Of a DNA stretch of 64,000 bases, positions 1 to 11,374 are shown piece after piece (position 1 is the first letter of the stretch; every line of letters starts with the position of its first letter). The position numbers and the translations under genes were made by a program. Origin of the DNA: Spodoptera frugiperda (taxonomy: Eukaryota; Arthropoda; Insecta; Lepidoptera; Noctuidae); assembly GCF_023101765.2 (NCBI RefSeq), contig NC_064212.1, positions 5,456,001 through 5,520,000 of the forward strand, written 5' to 3'. The notes beneath the pieces are model-generated. The model saw only the letters and a list, made by a program, of their open reading frames with translations. It was not told the DNA's origin and searched no databases.

Positions 1-343
1 CGACTTGAAATAATGTTTTAGTAATGAATTATTCGTTATTACGAGTATGCAGATATATAAAATGGTTTTTACTGTATGATGTCAGAATGACACGTTATGT
101 ATGTATTTCTAAGAATTTATTTATTGTACTTTAACACTAAACCTATAGATAGAATAGATTACGGTCTATATGGGAATTCTAGATTGACTTTTGTATCTAA
201 TTACTCCCAAGTGTGAAGTTATAAACAGTTGTCTTTGATTTTTATAACTATATAGGTTCTGCCAGAGGTGGTGCCCGTTTTCGGGCACACAAGACTAAGT
301 TATGTTCCTGGGACGCGCCGGACGTCAGTGTTCCGGTGTTTTC
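1..343. other. AT-rich noncoding sequence
   Basis: No gene or repeat recognised. The short open frame that begins at about 302 runs straight into repeat sequence (344-389 and the LR-A copy at 431-590), so it is not treated as a gene. Confidence 0.5.
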
Positions 344-389
344 ATGGTTGTATCTGCTGTAGATCCTGGCTTTCAGGAGTTGCAACGGC
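344..389 (+). repeat. 46-bp dispersed repeat fragment, partner at 13590-13634
   Basis: The segment around GGTTGTATCTGCTGTAGATC recurs in inverted orientation at 13590-13634 with only a few differences. It is probably a remnant of an unclassified transposable element. Confidence 0.5.
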
Positions 390-430
390 ATGAGAGGTCA
401 TGGCAGGCTTGTCCCAATAGAAAAAAGAAG

Positions 431-590
431 TTTCACTCGCATTCCCGTGAGATAAAAAGTATCGTATCACCTAAGTCAGCTCATACCCAGTCTGTATACC
501 AAGTTTCATAAAAACCCGCACTGTAGTTTCAGCGTGATTGACGAACAAAAATTCAAACATCCAAATAAACTTTCACATTTATAATATTTG
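431..590 (-). mobile_element. LR-A Helitron-like repeat, 3'-truncated
   Basis: It carries the family core (GATAAAAAGTATCGTATCACC, then CATACCC..TCTGTATACCAAG, then TTTCACATTTATAATATT). The complementary strand reads AATATTATAAATGTGAAAG at its 5' end, which is typical of this family. The CTAGT end is missing. Confidence 0.55.
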
Positions 591-802
591 TGTCTTTGAC
601 TATTGCGATATATCATTAAGTTATTTCTACTTTCTACAGTCCATTTAACTGATTATTTCTAGCTCTTGAGAACTAGAACTTTAAAATAAATTGTTATTTT
701 TATATTCAATTCTTTTGTTATTATATTTTTCTCACGTTATGTATGCTCAGCAACATGTTTCGCAAGTGTATAGACATACAAGTGACTACGTTATTCTTAA
801 TT

Positions 803-980
803 AACCAACTGGCTGCCAGGCAACGTGTAGCAGGTTCGATTCCCGCACGGAACAACTCTTTGTGTGATCCACAAATTGTTGTTTCGGGTCGGGGTTTGAT
901 GTGTAGATAAACTTCTATGTTTGTTAACGCACCCACCATACAGGAGAAAATCCTAGTATGGGGCAATGTATAAAAAAATA
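803..980 (+). mobile_element. SINE-1 (tRNA-derived SINE)
   Basis: It has a tRNA-like head with a box-B motif (GGTTCGATTCC), then the body AACAACTCTTTGTGTGATCC, then AACGCACCCACC..ACAGGAGAAAATCCTA, and an A-rich tail. At least five other copies occur in this window (39078, 40541, 56898, 60891 and 63312). Confidence 0.65.
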
Positions 981-1445
981 AAGGTTCTATAGTACTTACC
1001 TACCAAAAGATCGAAAAGTTATTAATGAACCTAAAAATATGTAAATATAGAGAGAATCACGCTAAATATTAACCTTGCACTACAATATTTTACCACAGAC
1101 TTTATAGTACCTTATAATTGATGTAAAGTGGGTTAATGATCACTGAAAAACAAAATATAAATCTGTGCACTCGCCCTTCAGCCCTGACCGTTTAAGTCAA
1201 GGAGTCGGACTCGTACTCGGTTAGATTTGGGCCAGATAATGTTCCTGATAGTATCGCGTGAAAATACAGCCTTTGCATGATGACATGGGTGTTTGAAGTG
1301 AGGGCAATTAATGAATAGACCCTATAGACTCCTTGTATAAATACGAAGCTAATTAATTGATTTAGTAAACTCGGTTTAAAGTTGTATTTATGATTGGTTG
1401 TTTGTCTTAACCAAAGGGCGAATTTATGGCTACAGCTTTGTAGAA
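981..1445. other. AT-rich noncoding sequence
   Basis: No gene, repeat or regulatory signal recognised. Confidence 0.45.
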
Positions 1446-1670
1446 CGCTTGCGTTATGTTTCGTTGTGTAAGTGAGGTTACCGGAGGTCCAATTACGTAG
1501 GATAATATTCCCAATCTTCCCAATCCCCGATTCCCTAACAACCCTTAAATTCCTAATCCCCAAAAGGCAACGCACTTGTAACGCCTCTGGTGTTTCGGGT
1601 GTCCATGGGCGACGGCGATTGCTTACCATCAGGTGATCCATCTGCTCATTTACCGGCTTATACCATAAAA
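1446..1670 (-). repeat. LR-C dispersed repeat
   Basis: Minus-strand copy of the family that reads GGTAAGCAATCGCC, CCATGGACACCCGAAACACC, AGGCGTTACAAGTGCGTTGCC and ATTGGGCCTCCGGTAACC. The complementary strand of those blocks is seen in order. It produces a spurious minus-strand open frame at 1192-1719. Confidence 0.65.
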
Positions 1671-1989
1671 AAGATCCTCCATGTTTTGGCCAACTTATTA
1701 AGACTTCATAATAATTCACATCATATCATAGCCATAACATACCTTTTAAGGAAGAAATAGGTAGAGACACATATATAAACTTATCACCAGTTATGAATTC
1801 CACCCATTGCAGGGTGAGTCTATTCCAGGTTTCGTGCACTGCGGGCTTCAGTAAGAAGTTTGGAAAACCTAATGACTCATCTATTGATCCGGGAATGCCC
1901 CATTTGCGAACGGTATAGCACGTGAAAAGTACCTAAGTATACCATAAGAACAATATTAAGCTTTGTGTTAAATAAAGTATAACATTTCC

Positions 1990-2150
1990 TGATCCGAAGT
2001 TGCGGACTAGCTAGCGGGTTTACTGGGACTTCGGCTCGAAAACCAAGAGTAGGAACGGGGTGGTTTTTAGTCAGTAAGAGTCTGACACTCCCTCTCGCCT
2101 TGCCCAGGGTTGGAGAAGGAATTGAATGATTATCCCCCCTTAAAAAAAAG
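1990..2150 (-). repeat. LR-B dispersed repeat
   Basis: The blocks GGTGGTTTTTAGTCAGTAAG and AGTCTGACACTCCCTCTCGCC are the reverse complement of the family core. A poly-A-like run ends it. Confidence 0.65.
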
Positions 2151-2526
2151 GTAAACCAAGTACAGTCAACTCTCGTAAATTCGAAACTTGAGGGACTCTT
2201 AAAATATTTCAAATCACTGAATGTTCGAAATATCAAATGGTTCGAAATTTGAACTCATTGAGCCCTAGCTTTGTACCTAGAAACTATGTAGATTTTAACA
2301 AAAAGTTGCAAAACTCCCTTAATCACCAGAACGTTGACATTTGGCATGACTTCAAAACAAATTAGGTAATTACCTGGTCAATCCTTCATTTCACCGTCAA
2401 GCGAGCCCTCATTTTATTCCATATAATTATTCTTTTGACGTTAAAAAGCTTTTTATCAAAGGTCACTGAACTCTGTATGTGTCATGTGGACTATAATAAA
2501 ACTGATGAGTGTGAGAGAGATGAGAG

Positions 2527-2700
2527 AAATCGTCTAACGATTTTCCCGCCAAGGGTGAGGTGAGAGGGAGTGTCAGAGTTATACTGGCTTAAAACCGGAG
2601 TCCCGGTAATCCTCTAAGTAGACCGCTGTTTCGGGTCAGACATCATCCCTACTGGACCCCATCTGTAGTGGTCTGATGGCTCCATGATGGCTCCTTGAAG
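2527..2700 (+). repeat. LR-B dispersed repeat, internally deleted
   Basis: It starts in the GAGGTGAGAGGGAGTGTCAGA block and ends with CCCCATCTGTAGTGGTCTGAT. The middle (ACCACCCCGTTCCTAC) is missing. Confidence 0.6.
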
Positions 2701-4182
2701 AGTACTAAGAATTCCTAGAAATAGGTGGAAAACACTGATAAATTATGGAAATGTGAGTTAAGTAGCATCTATATTGAAATCAGTTGCTGTCTTTTCACTG
2801 ATTAGAAAAGTGTGTGTACGGTAAATATGAAAGTTTTTTTTTATGTAATCAATAAATTCGTTCATAACATTAGGTACGGTACCAGCATAGGTTACCTAGA
2901 TACGTATCTGACGTATTGCTTGTTTATTATGATTTATCTATTTTCCTATAATGTAAAACTAACGCCCTTTGTTACCGACAACAAAGATTAAAGTTTATTT
3001 GCTCTAGTTAACTCGTATAGCAATAAACACATATATTCTGAATATATTACACACGTAACTGTTCTGTTGTGTAAAACACATAACCCTCTTTCTAGTGCAG
3101 TTGGGTAAATTAATGTAATAAATAAAGAGTGTGTTGGAAGGAAATACATGTATTTCTTCTTTTGAATTGAAAAAATGTACCCATTGCATTTTATTTAGTA
3201 GACTAAAATTGTGTATTAATTAAGAGTGGATACCAGATTAAAACTTATGAAGTGACAGATTTAAGAGTGAAACTTGTTGAAAGTGAATAGTTAATTTTTG
3301 AAGATCAATTTAAGTGACATGTCGTGATATGATATCTTGTAATGGACTCAACAAGAATCCAGGTAAGATTTACCAACATTGGAGAGCCACCCAACACCCA
3401 TATTTATTTATCCATTGATTATAGTATTTATGTCTAACCCATTGATTAGTTTATATAAAAGCTACTATTTATCGCTCATAGTAGAAATTGCTTAGGTCTA
3501 TACATTTGCAACAATAATCTTACCAAAGAAGATTGAATTAATTCAAATGTTCAGATTCGTCATTATTTTTCCAATACATAGATGGATCTATTATAGAAGA
3601 TATCTTCAGCTATTTATGCAAATTATATCCTTAAGAAGGACTTCTTATGAATGTCTCGGTCGACGAAATATCTGCAAATTCTACTCAGTAAATCGATCAG
3701 TCAGAACTTCGCAGTAATCGTGACAATCGGTAGACATACAACTGGACGATTATATCATAAATATATGTAAAACAGAGCAGTGTTTACATACGACATACGG
3801 CACAGTAATCAAACATACATTAATGTTTTGCTAAACTACGTCTCCACTTTCTCCGCGGTAACTTGAAGCTATAATGTTTTTACTCATCTTCGGTAGTGAT
3901 GGCACTTGTGTTACTTGTTACCTATAACACCCCCTACCTAATATTATAACATAACATTTCTGTTTTTAAACTGACGGAGGTTCATCCGTGATCATGGCGC
4001 TTGCAACAGTGCCGAAATATCGGAAACTCATCGACGTAAATAAAAATGGTAAATATCCCGTCTCAAGTTCTAATGATAACATTTCTGGTAGTGAGATGTA
4101 AGGCTGATTGTCAAGCAGGTCTTGGACTGAATTCCCGAGCAAAGTTTTTTTTTTATAAATTGTCCGTATCAGCTCGTAGCCC
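2701..4182. other. AT-rich noncoding sequence
   Basis: About 1.5 kb without a recognisable gene, repeat or promoter. Short open frames here have AT-driven composition and no family resemblance. Confidence 0.45.
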
Positions 4183-4332
4183 TTTGTTTTTGATGAGGGA
4201 AAATCATTCAATGACTTCTCCCGCCCTGGGCGAGGCGAGTGTCAAACTCCTACTGACTAAAAACCACCCCGTTCCTACTCTTGCTTTTCGAGCCGGAGCC
4301 CCGGTAAACCCGCTAGGCAGCTCGCAGTCTGG
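4183..4332 (+). repeat. LR-B dispersed repeat
   Basis: It has the family core: AATCATTCAATGACTTCTCC, GGCGAGGCGAG, CTGACTAAAAACCACCCCGT and CGAGCCGGAGCCCCGGTAAA. The 112-residue plus-strand frame at 4046-4384 is repeat sequence, not a gene. Confidence 0.7.
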
Positions 4333-4659
4333 AATGGTGCTCAGTGAAGATTCATTTTGTGCTACCTACAGGGGACTGAAATAACATTGCGGCTGATGGG
4401 GTGGAATAGTTCTGGAAGCTATATACTGGCAAGTGTACTGCAGGATATCCAATCCCACCCACAAGTGGATCGGCTCATCTGGAATTAATTGGGGAAAGCC
4501 TATCTTCAGCAACAGACGTCTTGTAGCCAATATGAAGGAGATAATTAATAACATAACCAGTGAAAGGTGTTACGTTTCATATAACCAATGTTATGTTTTA
4601 AAGAGGAGTCCCACGGTGACAATAATGTGGCACAATCACCGGTGTTCCGTAGATGACGG

Positions 4660-4785
4660 TCGTATGAAACCCCGCTTCCGCTAATCGGTCCGCGGTCGCC
4701 GGTCACCGGTTGCGTTCACAAAGTCGCTGACTCGCGCGGCGGACGCATGTGTAGTGAGTTGTTAGACTGTCGCGACATCGTACCG
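4660..4785 (+). promoter_or_regulatory. CpG-rich patch, possible distal noncoding first exon
   Basis: A short GC- and CpG-rich island (CGGTCCGCGGTCGCCGGTCA, CGCGCGGCGGACGC) stands out from AT-rich flanks and matches none of the repeat families here. It ends at a plausible splice donor (ACCG|GTAAAAG, GT at 4786). It could be a promoter plus 5' untranslated exon of FATP-A, whose coding exon is preceded by a good acceptor at 34573, or of an unseen gene. It could also be an unrecognised repeat. Confidence 0.22.
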
Positions 4786-5443
4786 GTAAAAGTTATTTAA
4801 AATAAAAGTTATTCTAAATTTAAAAAAATTCGTTGACTAATTTTTGTGTGCAATATTCGAGTTTATTTATACGGATCAAGTGCTGGCTGTTTTTTTTTTC
4901 GACACAGGAGCAAAATTGTAAGTTTATTTTTTTTTGTTTTTAAATTATTTATACATAGATAAAATATAATTTTATTTTAATAATGTAAGCAAGTGAAGGA
5001 CACCATGCAAGATTTTATATTAATTATTTAAAGTGCTTGTGTTAATTCCTGAAAATTTACGAAAATATTTTTTATTTAAAATCCTGCGATAAGAAATTAA
5101 GAGATCTATAGGTATTCAAATAATTGGGGTAATTATATTAATTTTAGTGTAAGCCAATCGAACATTTTCTCTCATTTTCAGGACTGAAAAACAATAAACA
5201 CCATTGTCAGTAGGTAACTTGATAAAGAGATTATATTGACATTGGTATAAAATACAACGACTTTTGATAATTGTATCAAAATTATAGTAATACCTGCAAA
5301 CAACGTAATAAAAATTAGCACTGCATTACATTAATATTACAATACAATAGGTGCATTAGTTAGATACCTACTCATTACGTAAAATCGATCATTTGTTAAT
5401 TTAATGAGGTACCTAAAACTCATTTATTTTTATATTATTTTAT
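4786..5443. other. AT-rich noncoding sequence
   Basis: No gene or repeat recognised. Confidence 0.45.
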
Positions 5444-5626
5444 ACTAGTTTCTACCAGCGGATTCGCCTACGTTCTCGTGAGATAAAAGTTATCCTATCA
5501 CCCAATTCAGCTCATACCCTGTCTGTATACCAAATTTCATCAAAATCCGTTCAGTAGTTTCAGTGTGATTGACGGAAATATCTAGGTAAACATTCAAACA
5601 AACAAACTTTCACATTTATAATAGGA
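5444..5626 (-). mobile_element. LR-A Helitron-like repeat, near complete
   Basis: On the plus strand it begins ACTAG-TTTCTACCAGCGGATTCGCC and ends TTTCACATTTATAATAG. The element therefore reads on the minus strand from a TATTATAAATGTGAAAG start to a CTAGT end, as in nonautonomous Helitrons. It is one of the best-preserved copies of the family in the window. Confidence 0.6.
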
Positions 5627-6000
5627 TTATAGTGCGACACTAAATATTTTCACAAACTGGTTCTCACACAAAGATGATGCAGTCTTATATGAAGTTAATG
5701 TTACCTAGCAACTGAATATTTAAGCAGCAATTAAGTTACTAAGTGTTATTGCTACTTCGCCTGCATGGTCAAAGGAAGCCATATTCCATAAGAAATTTTG
5801 CGGCGACGTGAAAGAAAGATCAACCAAGAAGCAAACAAACAAACACACTTTCGCTTTTGTCATAGTAGATAGTAGTTATTGGTAAGGATAGTAAAAGTTG
5901 AATTCAGATTTAATAATGCTTTGTACCTAAATTAGCTGTTGTTTATTAGTAGGTTGGCCTCATTATTTCAATTGACTTCGTGAATTGTCTGTCAAAAATA
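5627..6000. other. Noncoding, weak second LR-A-like remnant
   Basis: A decayed stretch near 5755-5875 (CTACTTCGCCTGCATGG, then AAACACACTTTCGC) resembles a second, older LR-A copy. Nothing else recognised. Confidence 0.35.
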
Positions 6001-6105
6001 TAAAAACCACCCTGTACCTACTTTTGCTTTTTGAGCCGGAGCCCTGGTAACTAACTAGGCAGTCCTCCTGGTCGGTATTAGCCTTACTGTGCCCCATCTG
6101 TGGAG
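6001..6105 (+). repeat. LR-B dispersed repeat, 5'-truncated
   Basis: It begins at TAAAAACCACCCTGTACCTA and continues through GAGCCGGAGCCCTGGTAACT to GCCCCATCTGTGG. Confidence 0.6.
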
Positions 6106-6619
6106 TTTGAGTGACTAACATCCTAATTTGCAAACATTCGCGTAATTACATCGTACATTAAATTAAAATCCTTAGACTCAGACTAATTACCTAGCATACC
6201 TAGTTTTTCTAAATAAGCTCTTTCCTACATAAAAACTTTTACAAACAATACATTGTTCATTCTCATGCATCTAAGCATTATAAAACAAGAAATAACGATT
6301 TATTTAATCAAGAACTAGAGTTGAGAAGGAAGTTTTTATTGAAATTCTCAGTTGCAAAACAATTTTATCTTTTCTTTGATTGCTTATCATGTTAATTGCG
6401 TAAACCGACGTTGTATCAAAAGATAATTGTGTAATTATCTACATAATATTGATTTGCAAAAATTAAGACTACGTTTACCCCCCAATATCTAATAGATAAA
6501 ATTAAGAATTTCATAAAATATTATCTGACCATTGGATTATTTAATTATTTCTTATCTGAAACGAATCGTAAATCTTTCATTTGAATAATTAGGTAGATAT
6601 ACAATTTTTCTACGTTTTA

Positions 6620-6798
6620 CCCAATTACCCCTCTCCCCAACTTCCCAATCGCAGATTCCCCATCAACCCTTAAATTCCTAACCCCCAAAAAGCCGGCAAC
6701 GCACTTGTAACGCCTCTGGTGTTTCGGGTGTCCATGGGCGGCGGCGATTGTTAATCATCAACTGATCCGTCAGCTCGTTTACCGACTTATACCATAAA
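6620..6798 (-). repeat. LR-C dispersed repeat
   Basis: The complementary strand of the family core is present (CCTAACCCCCAAAAAGCCGG, CAACGCACTTGTAACGCC, GGTGTCCATGGGCGGCGGC). Confidence 0.65.
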
Positions 6799-9110
6799 AC
6801 ACGTGTGGTTATCGAATCCCTACTAAAAATATTTGGTTCTTTTGTAAATTGAAGTTTATTACATGTTTTGGTTATTCGATAGGTAGGTACATCATTACAC
6901 ATAAATGAAACCCTTATTATAATGTAAACTGATAATTTATGATATCTCACTGATGAAAAAAAAACACGTGCTGTATTGTACCTAGGTATGACTTTGCGTA
7001 TCATTTTGGTGACTAACGAGTGTGATTTATGACTGCTAAATGATTTTGTAATGTATATTAATTATTAATAGATTGTGAACTTTACCGTTTTGACTTACCT
7101 AGAGTTGGAAATTAATAAAACTATGCATCGATGCTCGTCAGCTCTTTAGAGTGCATTCCCTTCCGTTATATTTATTTTTAGCCGGGACTGCCTCGGCTTC
7201 TCAGCCAACAGGTCTTAGTCTACTGTCTAGTCTAAAAAGAATATTCGTTTATTTGTTGAGTACCTAACAATAAACAAAAAACATAATAGCTATGCTTATG
7301 CGAAGTGTAGGTACGACTGTGTCATACTCGTAGATGTTATTAAATTTTTCTACATGTTTTGTCGGTACCTACTTAAATGTTTTTACGTCGTACAAATGTA
7401 TTTAAATACGTTTGCAGTTAGAAAAGAAATTAACTTAATAAGCACGCCAAATACCTAACACTATTCGGAAAGAAAACCTAAAAGATATTGGAAAAACTCA
7501 AAAAAGAAAATTAGTTATAGTCTAAGATAATTAGATATATTTTTATCTATCCTAAAGTGAAAAATATTTTCAGACTGCACTCGCTCAAGCTGAAATAATG
7601 TTCGTGGGATAAACTTAAAAGAAAGTTCTGACAATGATGTGCAAATAAAAAGTTATTGTAATATGTGAACGCAGCCATGGCCCCAAGCGCGATAATTTGA
7701 ATGAATTTATTCGTTCTTTTGTTTTAATTTTCCCACAGCAAACGTCATTTTTCGCGCCATTAATTCTGTCACATTTAACTTGGCGCTCACATTAAAATAT
7801 TAAAATTAAATCTACTTAGAATTTGCTTTTTTGAAATGTTAAAGTATTATTATAAATAATTACTTATGCTGACACTTTGTATTAGTTTGACCTTCACCAA
7901 ATATTAATGTTGTCTACTTCTTTCCCTTAACATTACGAAGTATGTACCGATTTGTGTAAAATTCTAAGTAGCGCCACAGATAATTATGTCCTGCGTATGT
8001 CTACGTCATGTCATAATGACAATGACGACTGTGGCGAATATTTTGACCTCCTAATTTAATTTTGATGTGCTTCTCACGTACAAATGAGTGTTGGAAGCAT
8101 AAAATTAGGAGTTTATTTCACTAGTCTTCCTATTAAAATTCACAATCAGTGTCTATGTACGCATTTGAAATTCTCCGAAAGTAATGTGGAGGTGTTTAGG
8201 GCTCTGGATTTACTATGTCATGTGGAATGTAGATTAAATTCCAATCAATCATAGTAAAGCACGGGATTTAAATAATTAGGATTTATTTATGGTATCACTA
8301 TCAATAGGCATGTTTTTTCTAATACTAATGTTGCTACGGATTAATTTTATTATCTAGTTTATACCTAGTTAAGATAGAGCGTTGCTTGTAACCAGAATAC
8401 TCTCAATAATTAGTTATAATATCAAAAAATTGTTAAAATATGCATTAAATAAATATCCTTTCACATTAATTTGGTCTTCCGCGTCTCCATATCAGAAAGT
8501 TTCGAAGCCCTTAGATGACTCTAATGGTAAGAATAAAATTGATGAGTTGGTGTCTTCTCTACAGTTACCGCACTTCAACTGCAGCTTACCACTTTAAACG
8601 CCACGGGGTTCACCGGTGACAGACGTTAGTCTTTAGTCTTTGGCAGTCAAAAACATAACCCGTGGTGTGGCGGAACGCAGATTCACGCGAGACACAATGT
8701 GTTTTCTATTGTCTTATATGTACATCGGCATACGAGAGCTTAAAATCATTCCATAGGTACATAAATGCTTTAACAATACATAGTTACCCACCGGTTAATA
8801 TAGTTTGTATACCACAAGTTAATTTTTGTCTAGTCTAGTCCGGTTTTCTCAGTACAAAGATCATACATACGTACTTCGGTCATTATTCGGCTGTAAGCCG
8901 TCATTAGAACATAATAGCAACTTTTTATTAAGTCTGGAAAACCCGAATTAACGAAACGTTACTTATTTTGTTTCATTTTTGCTTGAGTAAATGCATCAAG
9001 TATCAACGACTCTTGTTGTTTTTTCTTCTGCTTTGTACCTATTTGTACATGAGGTCCTAGTCCTTGGAGCATGTGAACATCAATATGTTTGTAAACTTTT
9101 TAACGTAGTA
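6799..9110. other. AT-rich noncoding sequence
   Basis: About 2.3 kb with no supported gene. A 71-residue open frame at 8382-8597 has no recognised motif. Near 8598-8680 there is a loose hairpin (CGCCACGGGGTT against AACCCGTGGTGTGGCG), possibly a decayed MITE. Confidence 0.4.
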
Positions 9111-11124
9111 GGCCAGTGCAGATACCTCTAATAAAGGTAAAAAGTAAAAGAAATTTATAGTAGAATGAAACCTATTGGAAATGGAAGAGAATATGCTAAA
9201 ACAAGAAAAAAATAAAAATTCCACTCCATCCGAGTTCGGGAAGTGGGGGGGAGGGAGGTTTTAAGAGTAAAAATCGGTTTATCGCAATTTTCGGCGAAAC
9301 TACAAGTCCTATGAAAAAAAGTTAAATGGCAAAGTTGTAGGTAATAAAAAGATCTACAACTTTTGTATTTACAGTTTTTTTTATATTACTTCAAAATTTT
9401 GTGGAAAATTAAAAAAACTACGATTTCGGTTTTTTATTCTTATCTTTGACAAAAATATATATTTTTTATCGAAATTTTGTGAAAACGTGCCTTTATACGT
9501 ACCAACGTAAACTGTAATCTTTTGGAATTGAAAAAAATATTTTTTTACCAGATATTGATTAAATACCGAAAAATTATCCTAATTTTCAATCGAAAATTCA
9601 CGCGTCAAAATATCAGCTTTTTTATAAAATTCGGTGGGCTGTTTGTTCGTTGAAATCTCTACTTTTCGATAGTGTAAAAAAAAATTAACGTTACTATGAA
9701 AAATGTTCTGAAAAAACAGAGGATAGTGAGTCTGGAGATCGTCCCGCGATTCCCGACGCCCGGATTGTCTCTGGAGGAGCGAGCGACACTGGGATGACGT
9801 CTCCTCCTTCTGCGAAGCAGTCATGCTAGCAAAGAAGAAGGCGGGACACGTGAGGGAACGAACCTCCTCACCTCCCAGCCTGCACGAGAGACACTCCGGG
9901 CGTCGGGGATCGCGCAAAGAACTCTGGCCTCCGTAAGTACGGGTCTGTAGACGGCGAGCAAGGGTAGCTTGCCGCCCGAACAGAACTAGACCCGTGCATG
10001 CGGCGCGTCGCGTTCCGCGCGCGCCTCAAAGTGCCATCAGACCACCTCAGATGGTGTCTAGTATGGCTGATGCCTGATCCGGATCTGCGGACTACCTAAC
10101 GGGTTTACCGGGGCTCCGGCTCGAAAAGCAGGACTAGGAACAGGGTGGTTTTTAGTCAGTAAGAGTCTGACACTCCCTCTCGCCTCACCTAAGGCGAGAG
10201 GTCATTGGATTGGATTGAATGATTTTGACACCTTAAAAAATAAAAAAGGTTTATAAATTATCTTCAAATAGCAACAAATAAGTATCTACGTATTTAATTA
10301 AAACAAAATTCTACAACTTTCTTATAACATTGTAGATGTCTTATCAAATATAAACATTATTAACTTATTTGATTGTTAATCATAGTAGAATGTTTTAATT
10401 TATATTTTTTTTTATTGGTCAATGTACCATTTAATCTTACGCTACATGAGTTAATTGTAATAAATAGCTCAAAATTGTGCATAATGATGAAGAACATTTT
10501 TTTCGATTCGAGTTTTTTTAGTTTATTGCGTTTTTTGAGAACATTTTTCATAGTAATGTTTATATTTTTTTTAACTATCGAAAAGTAGAGATTTCAACGA
10601 ACAAACAACCCACCGAATTTTATAAAAAAGCTGATATTTTGACGCGTGAATTTTCGATTGAAAATTAGGATAATTTTTCGGTATTTAATCAATATCTGGT
10701 AAAAAAATATTTTTTTCAATTCCAAAAAATTACAGTTTGTTTGGTACGTATAAAGGCACGTTTTCACAAAATTTCGTTAAAAAATAAATATTTTTGTCAA
10801 AGATAAGAATAAAAAACCGAAATCGTAGTTTTTTTAATTTTCCACAAAATTTTGAAGTAATATAAAAAAAGTGTAAATACAAAAGTTGTAGATCTTTTTA
10901 TTACCTACAACTTTGCCATTTAACTTTTTTTCATAGGACTTGTAGTTTCGCCGAAAATTGCGATAAACCGATTTTTACTCTTAAAACCTCCCTCCCCCCC
11001 ACTTCCCGAACTCGGATGGAGTGGAATTTTTATTTTTTTCTTGTTTTAGCATATTCTCTTCCATTTCCAATAGGTTTCATTCTACTATAAATTTCTTTTG
11101 TTTCAAAACCTATCTGCACTGGGC
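9111..11124. mobile_element. 2.0-kb foldback/TIR element with ~600-bp inverted arms
   Basis: The left arm (9111-9717) and right arm (10531-11124) are reverse complements over about 600 bp with only scattered differences. Examples are TCCACTCCATCCGAGTTCGG against its complement near 11010-11030, and the AAGATCTACAACTTTTG block in both. The outer ends read GGCCAGTGCAGATA and its complement TATCTGCACTGGGC. Each is flanked by TA, which fits a TA target duplication. The interior has no transposase frame; it holds a long LR-B copy (about 9718-10240) plus AT-rich filler. It appears to be a nonautonomous, long-TIR DNA element; the superfamily is undetermined. Confidence 0.75.
9718..10240 (-). repeat. 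Long LR-B copy inside the foldback element
   Basis: Positions 10018-10240 are a standard minus-strand LR-B core. GC-rich sequence further left (about 9718-10017) matches the 3' extension of the LR-B copy at 29416-29701 (shared GCGACGCGCCG, GGTTCTG, CCTTG..CGC..AGACC blocks), so the family is longer than its usual truncated copies. It contains its own inverted repeat: 28-bp arms at 9745-9772 and 9887-9914 match at 26 positions. Confidence 0.6.
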
Positions 11125-11140
11125 TATAGTGGATAGTTGC

Positions 11141-11374
11141 TTTTTTATGATATAAGCCGGTAAACGAGCAGACAGATCACATAGTGTAAGCAATCGCTGC
11201 CCCCAATAGACACCCGAAACACCAAAAGCGTTACAAGTGCGTTGCCGGCCTTTTTGGGGGTTAGGAATTTAAGGGTTGTTGGGGTATTCGGGATTTGAAG
11301 ATTGGGAAGTGGGGTAATTGGGCCTCCAGTAACCTCCCTTACACAAGGCAAGCGTTGTTTCACGTCGGTTTTCC
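11141..11374 (+). repeat. LR-C dispersed repeat
   Basis: It reads ATATAAGCCGGTAAACGAGC, GTAAGCAATCGC, GTGCGTTGCCGGCC and TTGGGCCTCCAGTAACC, then TTTCACGTCGGTTTTCC. It lies 16 bp from the outer end of the foldback element. Confidence 0.65.

Noticed and set aside
803..860. Possible tRNA gene (box B GGTTCGATTCC)
   Set aside because: No cloverleaf can be closed; the segment is the head of a dispersed SINE with copies elsewhere.
1192..1719. 175-residue minus-strand open frame
   Set aside because: It overlaps an LR-C repeat; the same peptide-like stretches recur at other LR-C copies.
4046..4384. 112-residue plus-strand open frame
   Set aside because: Its C-terminal half (SVKLLLTKNHPVPTLAFRAG) is translated LR-B repeat, seen again at 1877-2236, 18494-18691 and 27512-27814.
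6678..7004. 108-residue minus-strand open frame
   Set aside because: It consists of LR-C repeat plus AT-rich sequence with no family motif.
8382..8597. 71-residue plus-strand open frame
   Set aside because: Low-complexity, no upstream or splice support, no recognisable domain.
9579..9917. 112-residue minus-strand open frame with Cys-rich start
   Set aside because: It looks loosely like a zinc-binding segment, but it spans the junction between the foldback arm and the long LR-B copy.
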